Part shown: positions 10,496-24,161 of the stretch, one piece after another
Position numbering within the stretch: the first letter of the stretch is position 1
Layout: each line of letters begins with the position of its first letter
Source of the DNA: Rhea pennata
Taxonomy: Eukaryota; Chordata; Aves; Rheiformes; Rheidae
Assembly (NCBI RefSeq): GCF_028389875.1
Contig: NC_084666.1
Coordinates: 66,720,422-66,784,421, forward strand
Length of the DNA: 64,000 bases
Direction: 5' to 3'
Translations under genes and position numbers: made by a program
The notes under the pieces: model-generated
What the model was told of the DNA's origin: nothing
Database searches by the model: none
The model's input: the letters and a program-made list of their open reading frames with translations, nothing else

Positions 10496-11735
10496 GGAGC
10501 CGCCGGTGAGTGCGGGCCGGGCCGGGCGGGGGCCGGGCCCCAGCCGGGCTAGAGGGCAGCAAAGCGCTGGGCGCGGAGGCTGAAGCCGGCCGCGGCTCGC
10601 TGAAGGCCGGCGCCGCTCCATCTCGCCACGCTTCGGCGGGGACAGCGGCAGCCCTCGGCCGTGCGCGCTTGTCACCCCTTCTCACAGAGTTTTGCTCGGT
10701 CCCATGCTCGGTTGCCAGCTTTTTCTAATGCTGTTTTTCTAATGCTAACCTTTCTGTGCTCCTCTAATTTTTCGATTTGCATTTTTTTGCAGTACTAAGT
10801 AGTCGATTGCTAACCGAATTAAACCCTCCTGAAATGTTTTATGCACTTACTACTTAGTTAGTTACATATTCTGTCTTGAGAGTGCTATTAGTTTATCACA
10901 GGTATGAATGAAGTTCCTTTCGTTGGCCCTTACAGGGGACAGCATACGGGGGAATAGGAAAAATACCGATTTGGTTAAGCTGAGCTCAGCAGTGCTACTC
11001 TAGCTGATCTTGTGGGTAAAATGTTGGTAGATAACATTGCAAAAGTATCTGATCCTTTAATTTGGTCTGTAGACCAAATTCAGACCACTAGAGTAAGGAA
11101 AGGAGTAGAGGAAATGGTTATTGCTAGGTTTCAGTTTAGACACTAGTTATTTTTGAAAAGGTGTAATATATAGTATGTGTATTTCTATATTAGCTTGTAT
11201 TTCTTGTATTAGCTTATAACTTATCATCAGACTTCGGTTATTCATATATTTAGAAAATATGGCATACGCAAAGCTAGAATCACATCTGTAGCCTTGCCGT
11301 ATCTGATTTTTCTTTCCCATTAGCCCTTTCTGTCATCCTACCTGTTCAGTGTTTTTCGTTGTCTACATAACTTTCGTATCTCTGTATAGAAACATTTCTC
11401 TTCCTTGCTTATGTTTTGCTTTTTTTTGTTTCCCTTTATTTTTTTATGTCTGTTGTCCTTCTCTCTGTAGCTGTTTGCTTGCTTGCTTGTTTGCATGTTT
11501 GGGATGCTTGTTTCCCCCTATCAAAAGCAGCAGTGTAATTGACAGTTTTGTATCTCGTGCGAGTTTCCAGATAAGCAGTAGCAGATTGTGCCTTCCTATT
11601 GATTTCACATCAGATAAGTATTTTGAATGCTCTAATCCTGTGCAGGTCCTACAATGGCTTAAAAGAACTGCCAGAGTCCGTCACCTAACCATGGATTTCG
11701 AACAGCATGAATAAACACTGTCTTTTTTAGAATCC
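10496..11735 (+). other. C4orf54: Probable C4orf54 3'UTR with a short intron (10506-10792)
   Basis: Ten bases after the stop there is a consensus donor (GTGAGT at 10506). A CTAAC branch-point-like word lies near 10745, and a pyrimidine tract with an AG acceptor ends at 10792. An exon from 10793 would then reach an AATAAA signal at 10710 plus 1000, that is 11710-11715, followed by a T-rich stretch. The splice and polyadenylation sites are seen in sequence. Their use is inferred and could be tested by RNA reads. Confidence 0.45.
11710..11715 (+). terminator. C4orf54: Candidate AATAAA polyadenylation signal of C4orf54
   Basis: This is the first canonical AATAAA after the putative 3'UTR exon start at 10793. 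A T-rich stretch follows within about 20 bases. Use of the site is inferred. Confidence 0.4.
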
Positions 11736-14700
11736 TCTTTTTTTTTTTTAACTATCCAAACTATGCTGGATGAGTTCTCTGGAGCTTTTTTCCTCACTCT
11801 TGTTTTTTTTTTTCATGCTGCACATCATCTCTCCCTCCCTTTTTTACTCTCTATCTTCCCCTCCTTTTTCACACATCTTCATTCACAAATTGCGTCACTG
11901 TATCAAGGGCTGATCCATCCTGGTCACTGTCACCTTTTGGAAACCAGTGTGGTGTAACTCACTTTAATCTTCGTTGTTGATGTGATGCTTTTGGTCGTGT
12001 TAGCACCTGAGCCTCCAGATAGCTGCTGCTATTCCAGTCCTTGTTTCTGCAGCAAATGATTGTGGTTTTTTTCCCCCATGTAATCAGTGGGATACAATGG
12101 ATCATGTAGATTTGAACTCTGGCAAAATCCAAGATACAATGTGCCTGTTCTGAACAATACCTACATTCTTGATCTACAGCAAGCATTCCTGAATACATAC
12201 CTGTTTCTGAGAAACAAGCTATGATATCTCTTACCCCTCTTCCTCTTCTGAAGAAAAATAGTTAGTGACCATTTGGCAACATGGTTTTTAAGTGGATTTT
12301 TCCTGCTGCCCTCTTTCCTTAATATGAAAAAAAAGTAATGCTAATTTTCAGTTTTAGCATACTTGCCATGTCTGTCTGGATCCAAATCTAGATAGCACGG
12401 CACTGACTGCAGTGGTCTGCCTGCACCGAGGTCATTCGCAAAATGAATGACTGAAAATGTATTTTTAACTTGTGTATCTGTTTCTACTTTATACTCTTGG
12501 AAGCTTATGCCTTATTTTAGATATATGAATGAGAAAGTAACATGCAAGACTACCAAATTGTACTACAAATATTAAAAGAGTACTATTTTTCCTTGTTCTG
12601 TTTAGCAAGTGGGGGTCCAGTTTTAGCGGGAGACATGGGAATACTCCAAGAATTAAAATGGCTGTAGTATTCAGTCTAGTAAATCAGTCTAAGAACGAAA
12701 TTAAGCACGAGCTTGAGTTTAAATCCATGGTTACTTAGGAAGTGTTTAAATAGTGCTTAACTTTGATACCAGGAAAAGTTAAGCATGAGATTAATTGTTC
12801 TTCTTCGTAGAGATGCTTTCCTGAGCAGTCACTGAGCTACAGGTTTTAGCAGAGGTGACTAAGTCCTTGACTAACCATGTTCTCATGTTGCTCCCTATGT
12901 GCATGGCATTCTTGGAGACCAGCAGTCTGTGGGGAACAGTAGAATCATAAGGGAATGCACATTTTATACCTCAAGCAACTACGAATAACTCTGCTGGAAG
13001 AAAAAGGCTGCCTCCTACTTAATCTGTTAAAAAAGTTGGGATGGTCTTGTTTGATTTTGGAAGTATTTTAGGAAATTAGTAGCAAGAGTACTGAGATACA
13101 ATGAAAGACATATTACATACTTCTCTGGAGTAATAACAGTTTCTTGAATATTTTCTGTCAGTATTCTAAGAATTTACTTCTTATTAATGATAGATGTTTG
13201 GTTTTTTTACAGGATTAAGGAAGATGAATCACCCTCCTTTAATCTGGAATACACTTGGTAACTCTAAATAGTCATCCTAAAAACCGCTTCTACAGTTTTC
13301 TCATTTTTTGCTTCATACAAAGCAAGTGTGTAAGTTCCTTGTTTTGTCCTAAATCCCTGGTTTTGGAGTATGCATAAATTTAATTATGCAGATCACACTA
13401 AAGTACTTCCTTACTTTCTGCAAAGTTGTTTTTATATTGAAACCAAATTGCAGATTTTGTATGTTGCCTCCATGCTTGTGGCTAGTGGTAGTAACACCAC
13501 TGCAGCTGGTTGCAAAAACTGTAAATTTGGCAGTGTTTAGGTCTGGATCAAAATACAGCCTCTTCTAAGGCAGCCATGCAACTTTTTTAAAAAAATAAGA
13601 CCCTAAACTTTCTCCTGTTGAAGTAAATGAGGGCTGTCCCCTAGATTTCAGTGACAGTGAGATCAGATTTCTATTTTGTTTTCTGTAGCTATGCACTTTG
13701 AATTGCAAGCATAGATATCTGTAGTGTTTAGATTATCTTTAATGTTTCTTTTTTTGGCATGATTCAGAATTGGTTGTGTAAATATCAGGAAACATGTTTG
13801 ATTGTTTTTCATTTGCTGCTTTGTACTGTGTTGGACATCACAAGTTGCCTTAATTATGACAGTGTTTAAATAGTGGAAAGCCAGAAATTGAATGTAATAT
13901 TTTTAGACCCCAGCTCTAAAGGAGAGGATGGCATTTATTTTTCTTTAAGACTGCAGTCTTTTCTTTCTTAAATTTCAACATTGTTGAAAACATACTCCCA
14001 GTGATTCCCGTTCAGGAGGAAATTTTTCATGTTACAGTTGCACCAATATGCAGTCATTTTCTTTTAGCCATTGTTTGACAGGTTTATCTGAGATCTGTGT
14101 TCAGACTATCTGTATCTGCTAAGGAAAGTATTTCCCTTTTGAATAAGAAAATATAAAGTAAGATTACCCAAAACGCAGTGATATTTGTCCATATGTCCAA
14201 CTCCACTTAAACGGATGATTTTGTTGCCAGCAATTAGTTTGTTTCTGTAAATTATAACCATGATGGTGAAACTGAACTATGTTACTGTGTTCCTTGCCCC
14301 AAATTTTTGTTAAGTACTGTGAGAAGCTGATATATGTCAGCTCAAGCCTAAGTTACTTATTGTAAAGCTTTCTTGATTTAACAGAATGAAAATTTTTTAA
14401 AAAATACAGAAAACAAAGTCAGTACTTAAGAGTTTGCCCACATGCAGGATTTTCTTGCACCTGTTCTTGGGGTTTTGCCTCTTCTGGTAGCTGCACACTT
14501 ACTTAAACATCGTTTAGACCTAATATATTTTATTATAAGCATTAGAGTCCCTGTGTTACTTAGACTTGCTGTGTTTTATTGTAAGTATCGCAGTTGCTTT
14601 ACATGTAGATTTTCCATCCGATATAAAGTGTTTCTTCAGCGTAGGAGAGATTCAGCTTACTGCCGTAGGTTTTACTTACGGAAGCCCTCTGTTGGCAGCA

Positions 14701-15932
14701 AAGGGAAATATCTTTGAGTGCAAGCTGGCCGTTAATTTTGGAAACAGTTTAAAAGTTACTGTGTAATTCCGTGCAGTAAATTTATTTGTTGTGTGATTTT
14801 CTGTCTTGCTATAATATTTTAGCTCCGTTTTAGCGGACAGCAATTTAAGAAGTTTATGGTTGTCCGGCTCCTTCAGCTGGAAAACAGCAGGAGAGCTCTG
14901 CTTGTTAAAACCTCCTGAGGAGCTGGCCACCTGCTCATTTCTCTTGTCTAAGTCACAGGAACAATGTGTTTTCAGATTGCATTAAATTGGCCAGTTTTGC
15001 AAAAGAGCCAAAAATGTAAGCATAAAGCAGGCTTTTCCCAGATACTTGTATAACAAAGGGGAAAATCGTGTTAAAGTAATCGGAAGCAAAATTTCTACTA
15101 TAGTGATATTAAGGTTTATGTCAACCAGTTTTAAGTATATATTTTCACACAGTCTAAGGAGAAAAATAACCTGTTGCTAAAGAAGTTTCAGAGGGTTCTA
15201 TTCTTAAAGAAAACCACAGGTTTTCATTTCCTTGAGTAATATATAAGATGAAGAAAAATCTGCTACAACTGTCTCTAAATATATGTATGAGATTTCATTT
15301 CAATGAAATTTATTTGTTTACAGGCACAAATTGAAATTGCCTTCAGGATGAAATGCACTGCAAGTATACAGATAGTGAGTGATTTAGTGTATATCTTCTC
15401 ATTTATCTTCGTCGTTGTGGAAATCAAATGAAAAAATAATATTCTAACCCTAAAGAACTTGAAGTGCCCAGTTAGAACATAGAGTGTGTAAATTGAATCC
15501 CTATGCTCTTCAATCATATTGTCTGCAGTTATACCAGGATTCTGACTAAACACCTCTTAAAGAAAATGAATGCTGCTTCTCTTTTTTTAAGACCGATAAG
15601 CCTATATTTGCTAAGAATAGAATATCCGTGTTAAACAAAACAGTACTTCGAACTGCAGGACAGTGCAGGTACCGGCGTAGATTTTCCATAGTGACGTAAA
15701 TGTATATGGTACATACATTATAATACTAGCATCTGTGTTTAAAAACATTAGTGCTGTATCTTTTCCAATATCGGTGCTCGGAGCCAAGTTTCAGCTTGCA
15801 GTTTACAAGATATAGGTTTGCACACACAGACTCAGGGTTTACAGTTTCACCCGGTGTACTTGAAAGGAAAAATTGTATAGAAAACAGATGTCCTCTATTG
15901 CAACATATATTAGTTGAAGGAAAATTTCATAG

Positions 15933-15963
15933 TTTTTTTTTTCTTTTTTTTTTTTTTTTTTTT
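15933..15963. repeat. T-rich homopolymer tract
   Basis: A nearly pure T run interrupted once by C. No retrotransposon body is recognised beside it. Confidence 0.85.
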
Positions 15964-17714
15964 ATCTGCCTGTAGAGGTGAAAGCAATGACATGAGGCAA
16001 TACCAACAGCTATTTATTTTCTCAGGGGGATTTCTTCAGCAGAATGTGTCAATCCTAATGTCAAATAATGTTTGCTTGATTTTTGTCTATTATTAAACAG
16101 ACTTCATGTTTGCACAAAAGGGTCAGCTTTGCAAGGTGCTGAGCTTCGCAGACCTTCAGACATACCTGTAACTTCAAATATCTGGGCAGATTCCTGTTGA
16201 CTTCAGTGGAACCGTTGATTTTTTTTTTCTGTCCACCGATTCAGTGCTTTGCTGAACTTGGTCCGAAGCATTCAGTGCCATGCAGAATCGAGTCCCAGGT
16301 TCTTAACATGATACCTGTAAAAACAGAACTCTGGGCTAGAGTCTAACAGGACAGACATTGCCACAAAAGGTTGCTAGACAAATCCAGTAATATGGTGCTC
16401 CTCCGCGTATACCCAGTGGTGACTTTCTCAAACTAATGGGGTGATGTGTAACCACATATCTTGGATTGGAATCGAGCCCTCTGCCAGGGTTCACAAGCTG
16501 CTAGTATTATATGTTTCACGGTGCAGTCCTAGTACGTTACAGTTGAAATTCACCCTGTGCGTAAAGCAGGGCAAATCCTGCACGCCACTCAGGTTCCACC
16601 GCAGCCCTGCGGTCATGAGTCAAAGTCTACAGTAGCTGGTCACTGCCTTCAGCAGATTTTACGTCAGGATCTATTTAAAAATGTCAGTGGGACTGGGGTG
16701 ATGTATGAGTCTCGTTCTGGGCTTTTGCAGAAGGGTCGGTTTCATTTGGTTAAAATTAATCTTATATTTCACTCACTTGGTGAATGATTTAAATTGTATT
16801 TATGGATTGTGTGTTTTTTCCTGTCTGCCTTCAGAGATGCCTTTACTATCTTGTGTTAATGGCCAAAGTGTCATTCCTTGTTCTTATAAATTGCCGTTAA
16901 CTTGTGGCTACCTGAGAACACGTACAATACTTTTAAAATGCTTGTGTTGAAGGTGATCCTTTCTTCTCCTTCTTTTTGTGTTTTTCCTTTTTTCTTTTTT
17001 TTTCTTTTTTCTTTTCCTTTTGTAAGGGGGTGGGTTATCAGCATAAAGATATTTAAAAGTGCAAGTGTGAAGTACGGATAATGATTGTTAGGAGAATGTG
17101 GGTGGTATGTTTGGTGAGAGAGCAGTGGGTTATATGGCAAAGGGTAAACTGCTGTGAAAGCACTGTGTGGATAACGGGTTATTGCCTGTGGAAAAAAAGA
17201 AGAGAGAGCACTGGAGAAAAAATGACTCTCTGAGCTGCTTTCAACATAGACAACATTGTGGCAAGTTCCTAGCTGAAGTCTGAAGTTGATCCCGTTGCAG
17301 AATGCCGTGAGCTTGGAATTTAAGGACAGCGGAATTGCACTAACGGTGTGTTGCACATCAAGAACCCTTACTTAGATGAGGATCATGTGAAAAGAGACTG
17401 TTTGAAACCGTTGAATACCAAAGTTTGTAACTGAAGGAGTAAGCATTTGTATTACTTTTTTTGAATGTTATGACAAATAAAATGTATTTTTCAGTAAAAG
17501 ACACACTGCAAATGAGCATGTGGTTTCCTGCATGATGGAACTTCACAACTTCTTTGAAAATTTGAAGTTAGGTTTGCTCTTACACAGAATAAGTAATAAC
17601 AGTGTCATTATTTGGCTGAGCATGTAAATAGTAATAGAAAAAAAGATTTCACAGCATAGTAAACTCCAAAAATGCACATTTAAAATCTCCCTGAGTTTGT
17701 CACACAGTTATAAT

Positions 17715-17768
17715 TCTCACTCTATTTATTCTGTAACTTCTGATCTCACTCTATTTATTCTGTAACTT
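17715..17768. repeat. Short tandem duplication, 25-bp unit repeated at 29-bp spacing
   Basis: The 25-base unit beginning TCTCACTCTATTTATT occurs at 17715-17739 and again, identically, at 17744-17768. A 4-base spacer separates the copies. The identity suggests a recent replication-slippage duplication. Confidence 0.85.
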
Positions 17769-20700
17769 TGGACAAAGGGAAGTTAAGGATACGGCTTAAA
17801 TTGACTCTTCTTTTTTTTTCTTTTCTGCTTCATTTTTTTCCCCAGATTGAAGTTAAATCAAATACAGCTCTTCGGCTGTAATAGACTAACCTTGACTGGC
17901 ATATCGTTTTGGATGTCGAACAATCTGCATCTTTGTCTGCTGTAATCTCTCTGGAGAGAGCAGCTGGTGAAGTGAATAATTTTTTTCTGGTCATTCTCTT
18001 CGTTATTTTCATTGTTTAATATTGTGATAAGACCACAAATTGGATCACTTTCTGGGAGGAGAGCAGAATTGCTGAAATTATTTCCAGGAGAAATCTTTTG
18101 CTGCTTTAGTGTGTTCATTTATCTCAGTGGAAGTTTAGTAGCTTTCTGATTTTCAGTCAAGTCAAAATGCTTAAAAATCACAAATCAAACACCCCAAATC
18201 ACAGAATTGACTGGAGTTTTCCATTTAAGAACTTCCTCTCTTCCCAATTTTCAGTATTCGGAAGTAAATTTGAATGGTCTTCCTTTTAACCGCATGCCCT
18301 AGAAACTTAAAAGAACATGGATTTCCTCCACATTATTTACCTGAAAGGAATAAAATTTGAAGTAAAACATCTACTACCTATTTGTAGTGGCGTTCCAGAA
18401 CGTGGCAGCACTGCCTTCCTACCCAGCTGAAAGCACAAGCTTAATGGTAAAACAGTAATTTAGTGTTTGAAATATTCTCTTATTGTATTCTTTGAAGTTT
18501 GTATCTTAGCATTGCATTTAGAATAGATGTTATCAATGACTTAACTTCCAACGTATGGTTAGTGATGTTTATGCCAAGATATAAATGGATTAAGTCTCAA
18601 AAGACTCTTAGCAGATAAACAAGAGTAGATGTTGACAGAAACAACTGAGAAGAGAGAGAAAAGAACAGAGGAGGGCAGAGCTACAGGCTCTTCTCAGCAG
18701 CAGCATGCTGGAAAAGCCCAGGACGTCAAAGAATGACCAAAAGAAGATCAAAAGAATAAAGTAATGTGGGTATTTGAAACTGAGAGAAGCCCTGACCCCA
18801 GAGGAAAGTCTGAAATTGCAAATATAGCTGGGATTACCAACAGGGAAATTTGATAACTGCTCTGTTGCTTTTCTCTACGAAAAGTTCCTGAAGCCTAATT
18901 TCAGTGGGACCCTACAATGAGATCTCCACATCACTGCGCATTAGGCTCTCCCAGTACATAAACCCTTTAAACTGAAATCTTTTCTTAAGGGAGGTCAAAA
19001 ATAGACTTTCATCGAGACGTGAACTCTAACCTTTTCCTAAGGAGCGCGGTCTTCTAGGCAACAGCAGTGTGCCTTGCACTCAGAAACAGAAATGGAAGAG
19101 CTTCTGACCTTATATTAATCTAAAGAGTCAAGTGAAATATTTCAGGGATTTTAAAGGATTAATAGGATTAGGCTCCATACACAGTCTTTAAAACATGGCT
19201 AGTGAGAGTGATGAGACCAAAAGGTAGACATACAGCATTGTTTTTTTTCCTCAGGAGGAGTGAGAAGAATGCAGAATTAGTAGGTAATTGCCGGATATCA
19301 GTAGCAAGCAAGCTGTCCAGGAGAAAACCAGACAATATGGTATGTTTTGGTGGAAAGATCCATTTTATAGTTGCTATCACCTGGGGATGTCACTGTTGAG
19401 AATAATTTGCTTGACAAACCCCACCTGTATGTACCTCATGTATTCAGCTGCTTCATTTTTGAGGCTCTTGTCATCTGCTTACAAGTTAGACCCTGACGCT
19501 GCAAAATGCGGCATGCCAGGTACACTGTTACTACCCTGCTTGCCATCGACCTCACCTCGACTAGACGCACGTCTCAAGTTGAAAATGTACTTTAAAAACC
19601 TTGCTCAATTGGGTTTTCTATTTATTTTACTATTTTTAACATCTCGCGCTGCATTCTGAGGCACATGGACACTGCAACATTCATTATACACGTTTGTAGC
19701 TCCTGAAAGGTGTCCGTATTTAAGCACTTTTGCACTGTAATCTCTCTGGAGCCAATCTGAATTCTCTGTCAGAAGCTCTCAATAAGTTAGAGTTGACTTT
19801 ATAGGTAGCATGTATTTGTTGTAAATCTGGGGTAGGTATTTTACAAGTTGTGTATGTGTTAATCCATATATGTATCTTAACCATATATATGTTAACCTCT
19901 TACACCAATTATGAGGTTATTTTAATAAAAATAAAGTACTTAAAATTATGATCCTGTTCACATTAACAGATGAAAAAGAAGATTGCTATCAGCCTGACTG
20001 AGGGCTAGTCTGCAGTCACACTAATTTGCACGCATGCAAGTCTGGTTTGTGTCCATCATTGGCAGGAAAGAAATATGCCTTTTATTAGCAGCTGTTAATG
20101 GTCAGATGTCACAAAAATAATGGAGTTTAGTCCCAATATTTGTTAACCAGTATTGCATTGATGGGTCAAGTCTTAATGAAGGACTTAAATCCGCATCTAA
20201 ACAGCATTGTATGCTCTGTATTTTCCCAGTTAGCAAGTTGTTATTAACATGAATACAGTGCTACTGAAAGATTTTAGATTAACAGGTTTTAAGGTTAGTC
20301 CATAAGAAGGCCAAGAGATCCCTTTAAGAGACTTTAAGATGGCCAAAAAACCCTTTGAAAATAGGACATCTGATTTCAAATTTAAAAAGCCTCCATGGGC
20401 CTATTTAAATTAAAAGCAAGTCAGGAATGGCATTGTAAATAAGTTACAGTTGCTGAACTGTTTGAGAAAATATGCTCAGGTGTTTGTATCTTCACAGGCA
20501 TAAACTTTTCCTCCTTAAAATGAAAGATGCTTTATTTGAAGTTGTGATTTGTAAAATGGCCAGGAGTGGAGAATTCATACGAGGGAGAGGAGACATGTTA
20601 AAGGTCCCTCTAGAGTGGGGAAAAGGCCTCTCAGCTGGTGCAGACATTGGTTTGAGGTTCAGTTGGAGCAGCAGAAAATTCAACACAAATCAAAAAATAC

Positions 20701-22004
20701 AAAGGAAATCAGGCTTCATTCTTTTCACTGCTCACGGAACTTCCTTTTCAAACATTTCCCATAGCCTTTGAATTTGTTATTTCATGGAAAGCAGGGCTGG
20801 AGTCTTTCTCTTGGAAGAGACCTGCCTTCCAAGCTCGATGATTCTTTGTATTCTGCTGTGTTCTGTGCTCCGGGGTGGAGCGAGAGTCCACATCCTAGAA
20901 TTTGAGGACCTTTTGAAGAGTATATGGGACACACTCGCTAAAAACTAGCACTCTGAGAGTTTAAGGGGAAGGTTTTCAAATCTCTTTTTCAAATGGGTTG
21001 GTTTTTTTTGGACTTAGCTGCATTTTTACTATGTTGATGTTTCTGTGGCTTCTGATTAGTAAAGATTAAGAACTATTTTCTCTAAACTTTGTGCATGAAA
21101 TAGTAAATTTCTAAGATTGCTCATTATTTTAAAATCTGCATAATATACGTTATTGAAATGCACATTATATATATGTCATTAACCTCAAATGATTTGATAA
21201 ACATTCGTAGTGTTTGCTTTGGTTGTAACCCTAAGTGTGTTTTTACTTCAAATGCAGGATTAAGCAATGTATTAATTTCACCTTATTTTTAGCAGATTGT
21301 CCGCTTTGTTGTTTCCGTAGCTATGGAGTCCATGTAAGTAAGCCATTACCTTCTATTACCCAGTTGTTGAACTAAAACCCTATTGGAATTCCCATTATGT
21401 CCAGCTGTTAGGGTCAGATAACTTCAGAAGCAAGTGTATTGCTACGATACTGTGAGGTATCCATGAGGACATTTATCACTTCTGAAGGAGTAACTTTGGC
21501 CTTACAGGCTCGATTTGATTTAATTTCAAGGGATGCTGTCAAAGTCGTGCCAAGCTAAAAATTGCTCTTTAGGCCCGTTGTCCCATTTAAAGGACCTATT
21601 TTCAGTAGTACAGATGGGTAGATGACGTTCCTCAATGAGCTGTGACAGCACTTGATGAGTAATTAAAAAATAAAACACAGATCAGTATCTCCAGGAGACC
21701 AGCGTATTTATGTTAAACAAACCTGTTTACGTTCACGTTCAAACGTGTTCACATCTAAGAAGAGCAAGCATGGGTGTCATCCAGATACTTGACAGTAGCA
21801 GATTAACTTTCATAATCAGAAAATATTTTATACTACCCTTTTTAAAAAGTGAGCCTAATGTTACATTATTTTTATGTGCCATAGGACCCCACTTTACTGG
21901 CATGCATTGAGAAGACACCTAGTAGTCAGATTTGCCAAATTAGGGAGGGGGGCAGCCTTGCAGTTGGAGTTGTGATATAGGACAAATAATATGGATACAA
22001 ATCA

Positions 22005-22190
22005 GAGCCCTGGCTCAAGCATATTTTTATTCTGGCTTGGGATTGCAAAGTGATTATGAGTAACCCTGTCAGACTGGCTATGCAAATTGTGATGGGGGTT
22101 GACATCCTAATCTGTTGATACCTTAATTCTCTAACTGTAAAATAATGGCAATAGCTCTTCCTGTATGCCACTGTTTGTCCATCTTCTGTA
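22005..22190 (+). repeat. Possible MIR/CORE-SINE fossil
   Basis: The segment near 22121-22165 (TTAATTCTCTAACTGTAAAA followed by ATGGCAATAG) resembles the conserved 3' portion of MIR-type SINEs as I remember it. The 5' part is too degraded to align by eye, so the limits are approximate. Confidence 0.4.
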
Positions 22191-24155
22191 TTTAAACTGT
22201 GAATACTTAGGTCTAACCTTATTTTTAGTTGTTTTTTTATATTATACAAATAGCAAATAGTAATAATATTTTTTTAAGCTTGTCTTTAAACAGTTTCTAT
22301 TCTTGATACAGTAGTGCAGCATCTACAGAATGCAGGGCGCAGACTTGGAGGACGGCCATTGAGAGGAAGAAACAGCTTTGTGGGAGCCTCATTGCAAGAA
22401 GATAAGAGGAGGGGAGGTTTGGAAGGGAGGAAGGAGAAGCTGACCCTTGGAGACAGAGAAGGAAAGTTTTGGGGTAGGATGTTGCATAAAATCTTAAGCA
22501 GAGAAATGGAAGAGGACCTTCAAGGCTTCTGAGGATCAGGAGCTGGTTTGCCAGCAGTGCTGGCAATGTTAATTTGCAGGGTGCTGTCCCTGCTGCCAGT
22601 GTTGCAATCACTTTGGCCTGAACTTTTCTCCCATCGCTGTCAACGCGGAGGGTGGGTATGCAGGTTGTACCATTGCTCTAGGCAGGAGAATTGGACAGAC
22701 ACCTCTGGCAGGCGGTTCATCTCATCTGCAATCTGTGCATCCTCTGGAGATGCCTCTCTCTTCACTAGAAAGGGGAGACCTGAAACAAATACGTGTTTAA
22801 CTTATTTTATTGATTTCTGTGGGGCAAGGAGGGGGGAGGATTAAATAGTTAGTGCTACCCTGTCAGTACCATTCCTTCACAGCAAGGGGCTATCCCAACC
22901 CAGAAGATAACAGACAGAAAAAAAAAAAAAAAAAGACTGGAAATGAAACATTTTTTGGGGTTTTCCCTGTTTTATTTTTTATGCTCTGACTAGAAGTGGG
23001 TCAGCATTCTCAGGAAAGACAGCAAGCAGACTGTTTCATCCTGCTGATAGTTTGATTTCTGCACGCTGGGCACTTTTGCTTTTTTACAACATAAAAATTG
23101 AGATTTTCTTTTGATTCTTACATTTTTTTTTCATGACACTCTACAAGCTTTTCCTGCATGATTTTAATTTTTTGTAAAGCAATTGTTCCTGGCTTTTACT
23201 TTCACAAGCACTCACGCACCTTACTTACCCTATAAAACCTGAATCAAAGGATCAGGTGGGAGATCCAATGAGCTGTGATGAGATAAATTCTTCCTTAATC
23301 TGTGTTGCTGTTGTAAATATAAAATGTGCAATTTTTTCACAGTTCCTGTGGAGTCACTACAAGGTATGTATAAAGTTACTTTAATTGGATGACTTGTATG
23401 AGTAACGATTACTTTTTTGCATTGAAATATGAGCCTAATTTACCTAGGAGAGAATATTCTCTCACTGCCTAGGCTTTGCTAGACTGTGCATTTAAAATGG
23501 TTTCTTTCAGGACCTACATTCATTATAGTTCAGAATTGCCTTAGTGGGCAGTATTTTGAAATAGATTTGCCTTGATTACACACAGAGACATGAATTTTCT
23601 AGAGGCCTTGACTGAAGTCTGCCTCTGGTAATAGCCACAGAAATTATACCATTGATTTCAACGGGAACAGAATTAGGACAACGCTAAGTACTGGGAAGTG
23701 CTAAGTGGAAATGCTACCCTACATTTTTAATCAAATGTGTCTAACTATAGCAGTTAATACAAAAAAAATGATAAATAATAATAATCAAGCTCTGACTGTC
23801 TAAAAAAGGCAAAAATCCTTTAAAAATCCTGTAAAATAAAACTACTTTTTTTGTAAACAGGCATTACTGAGTAAGCAGGAATTCATGGTCCCATTTAGAT
23901 GTTAATTTATATCTGAGTATTTGAATGAGAATTGGTCATAGGCCTAAAACACCTAAATGCTTTAAAACGTATTCATAAATAATCATTTTTTATACATCAT
24001 AGTTGTTCTTACTGCATGTCAAAAGCATGGCCTTCTGTATTCCCTTGCCTGAGAAAGAAAAATGAGGACTTATTTTTGCTTTTGGCACAAAATAAGTAAA
24101 AATAAAGAACTAGCACCACCCTTGGGGGAGTGCATGGAATGCTACCAAGTTGGTC

Positions 24156-24161
24156 TTTATT
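24156..24161 (-). terminator. MTTP: Candidate MTTP polyadenylation signal
   Basis: TTTATT on the plus strand reads AATAAA on the MTTP strand, about 190 bases beyond the MTTP stop codon. It is the first canonical hexamer after the stop that I found. The real 3'UTR could be longer. Confidence 0.5.

Larger units (their letters stand above)
5600..10650. promoter_or_regulatory. CpG island covering the C4orf54 promoter and coding exon
   Basis: From about 5.6 kb to 10.65 kb the base composition changes abruptly from AT-rich to extremely GC- and CpG-rich, then reverts within about 100 bases. The island covers the putative promoter, the whole C4orf54 coding exon and the stop codon. The composition opens long spurious frames on every strand, so it explains most of the overlapping ORFs here. 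The promoter part is about 5600-6160. It includes a MEF2-like word at 5862-5871 and a CCCGG pentamer tract. No clear TATA box is seen. Confidence 0.75.
11740..24150. other. Intergenic sequence between C4orf54 and MTTP (tail-to-tail)
   Basis: This AT-rich interval has no recognisable coding exon. All open frames are under about 125 codons and resemble no known family. It contains a short tandem duplication (17715-17768), a T-rich tract (15933-15963), an A run near 22919-22934, a possible MIR-like fossil (22005-22190) and scattered degraded motifs of the type TTGACTTCAGTGG. An extended C4orf54 3'UTR using later polyadenylation sites could cover part of it. Confidence 0.6.

Noticed and set aside
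9250-10509. 419-codon plus-strand frame overlapping the end of C4orf54
   Set aside because: It is a shifted reading of the same GC-rich codons with a low-complexity product. The correct frame carries the TGQY module.
7259-10675. 1,138-codon open frame on the minus strand, antisense to C4orf54
   Set aside because: It is produced by the extreme GC content, which makes stops rare in all frames. The translation is Arg/Gly/Ala repeat-like, has no known domain and opposes a frame with a recognisable conserved motif.
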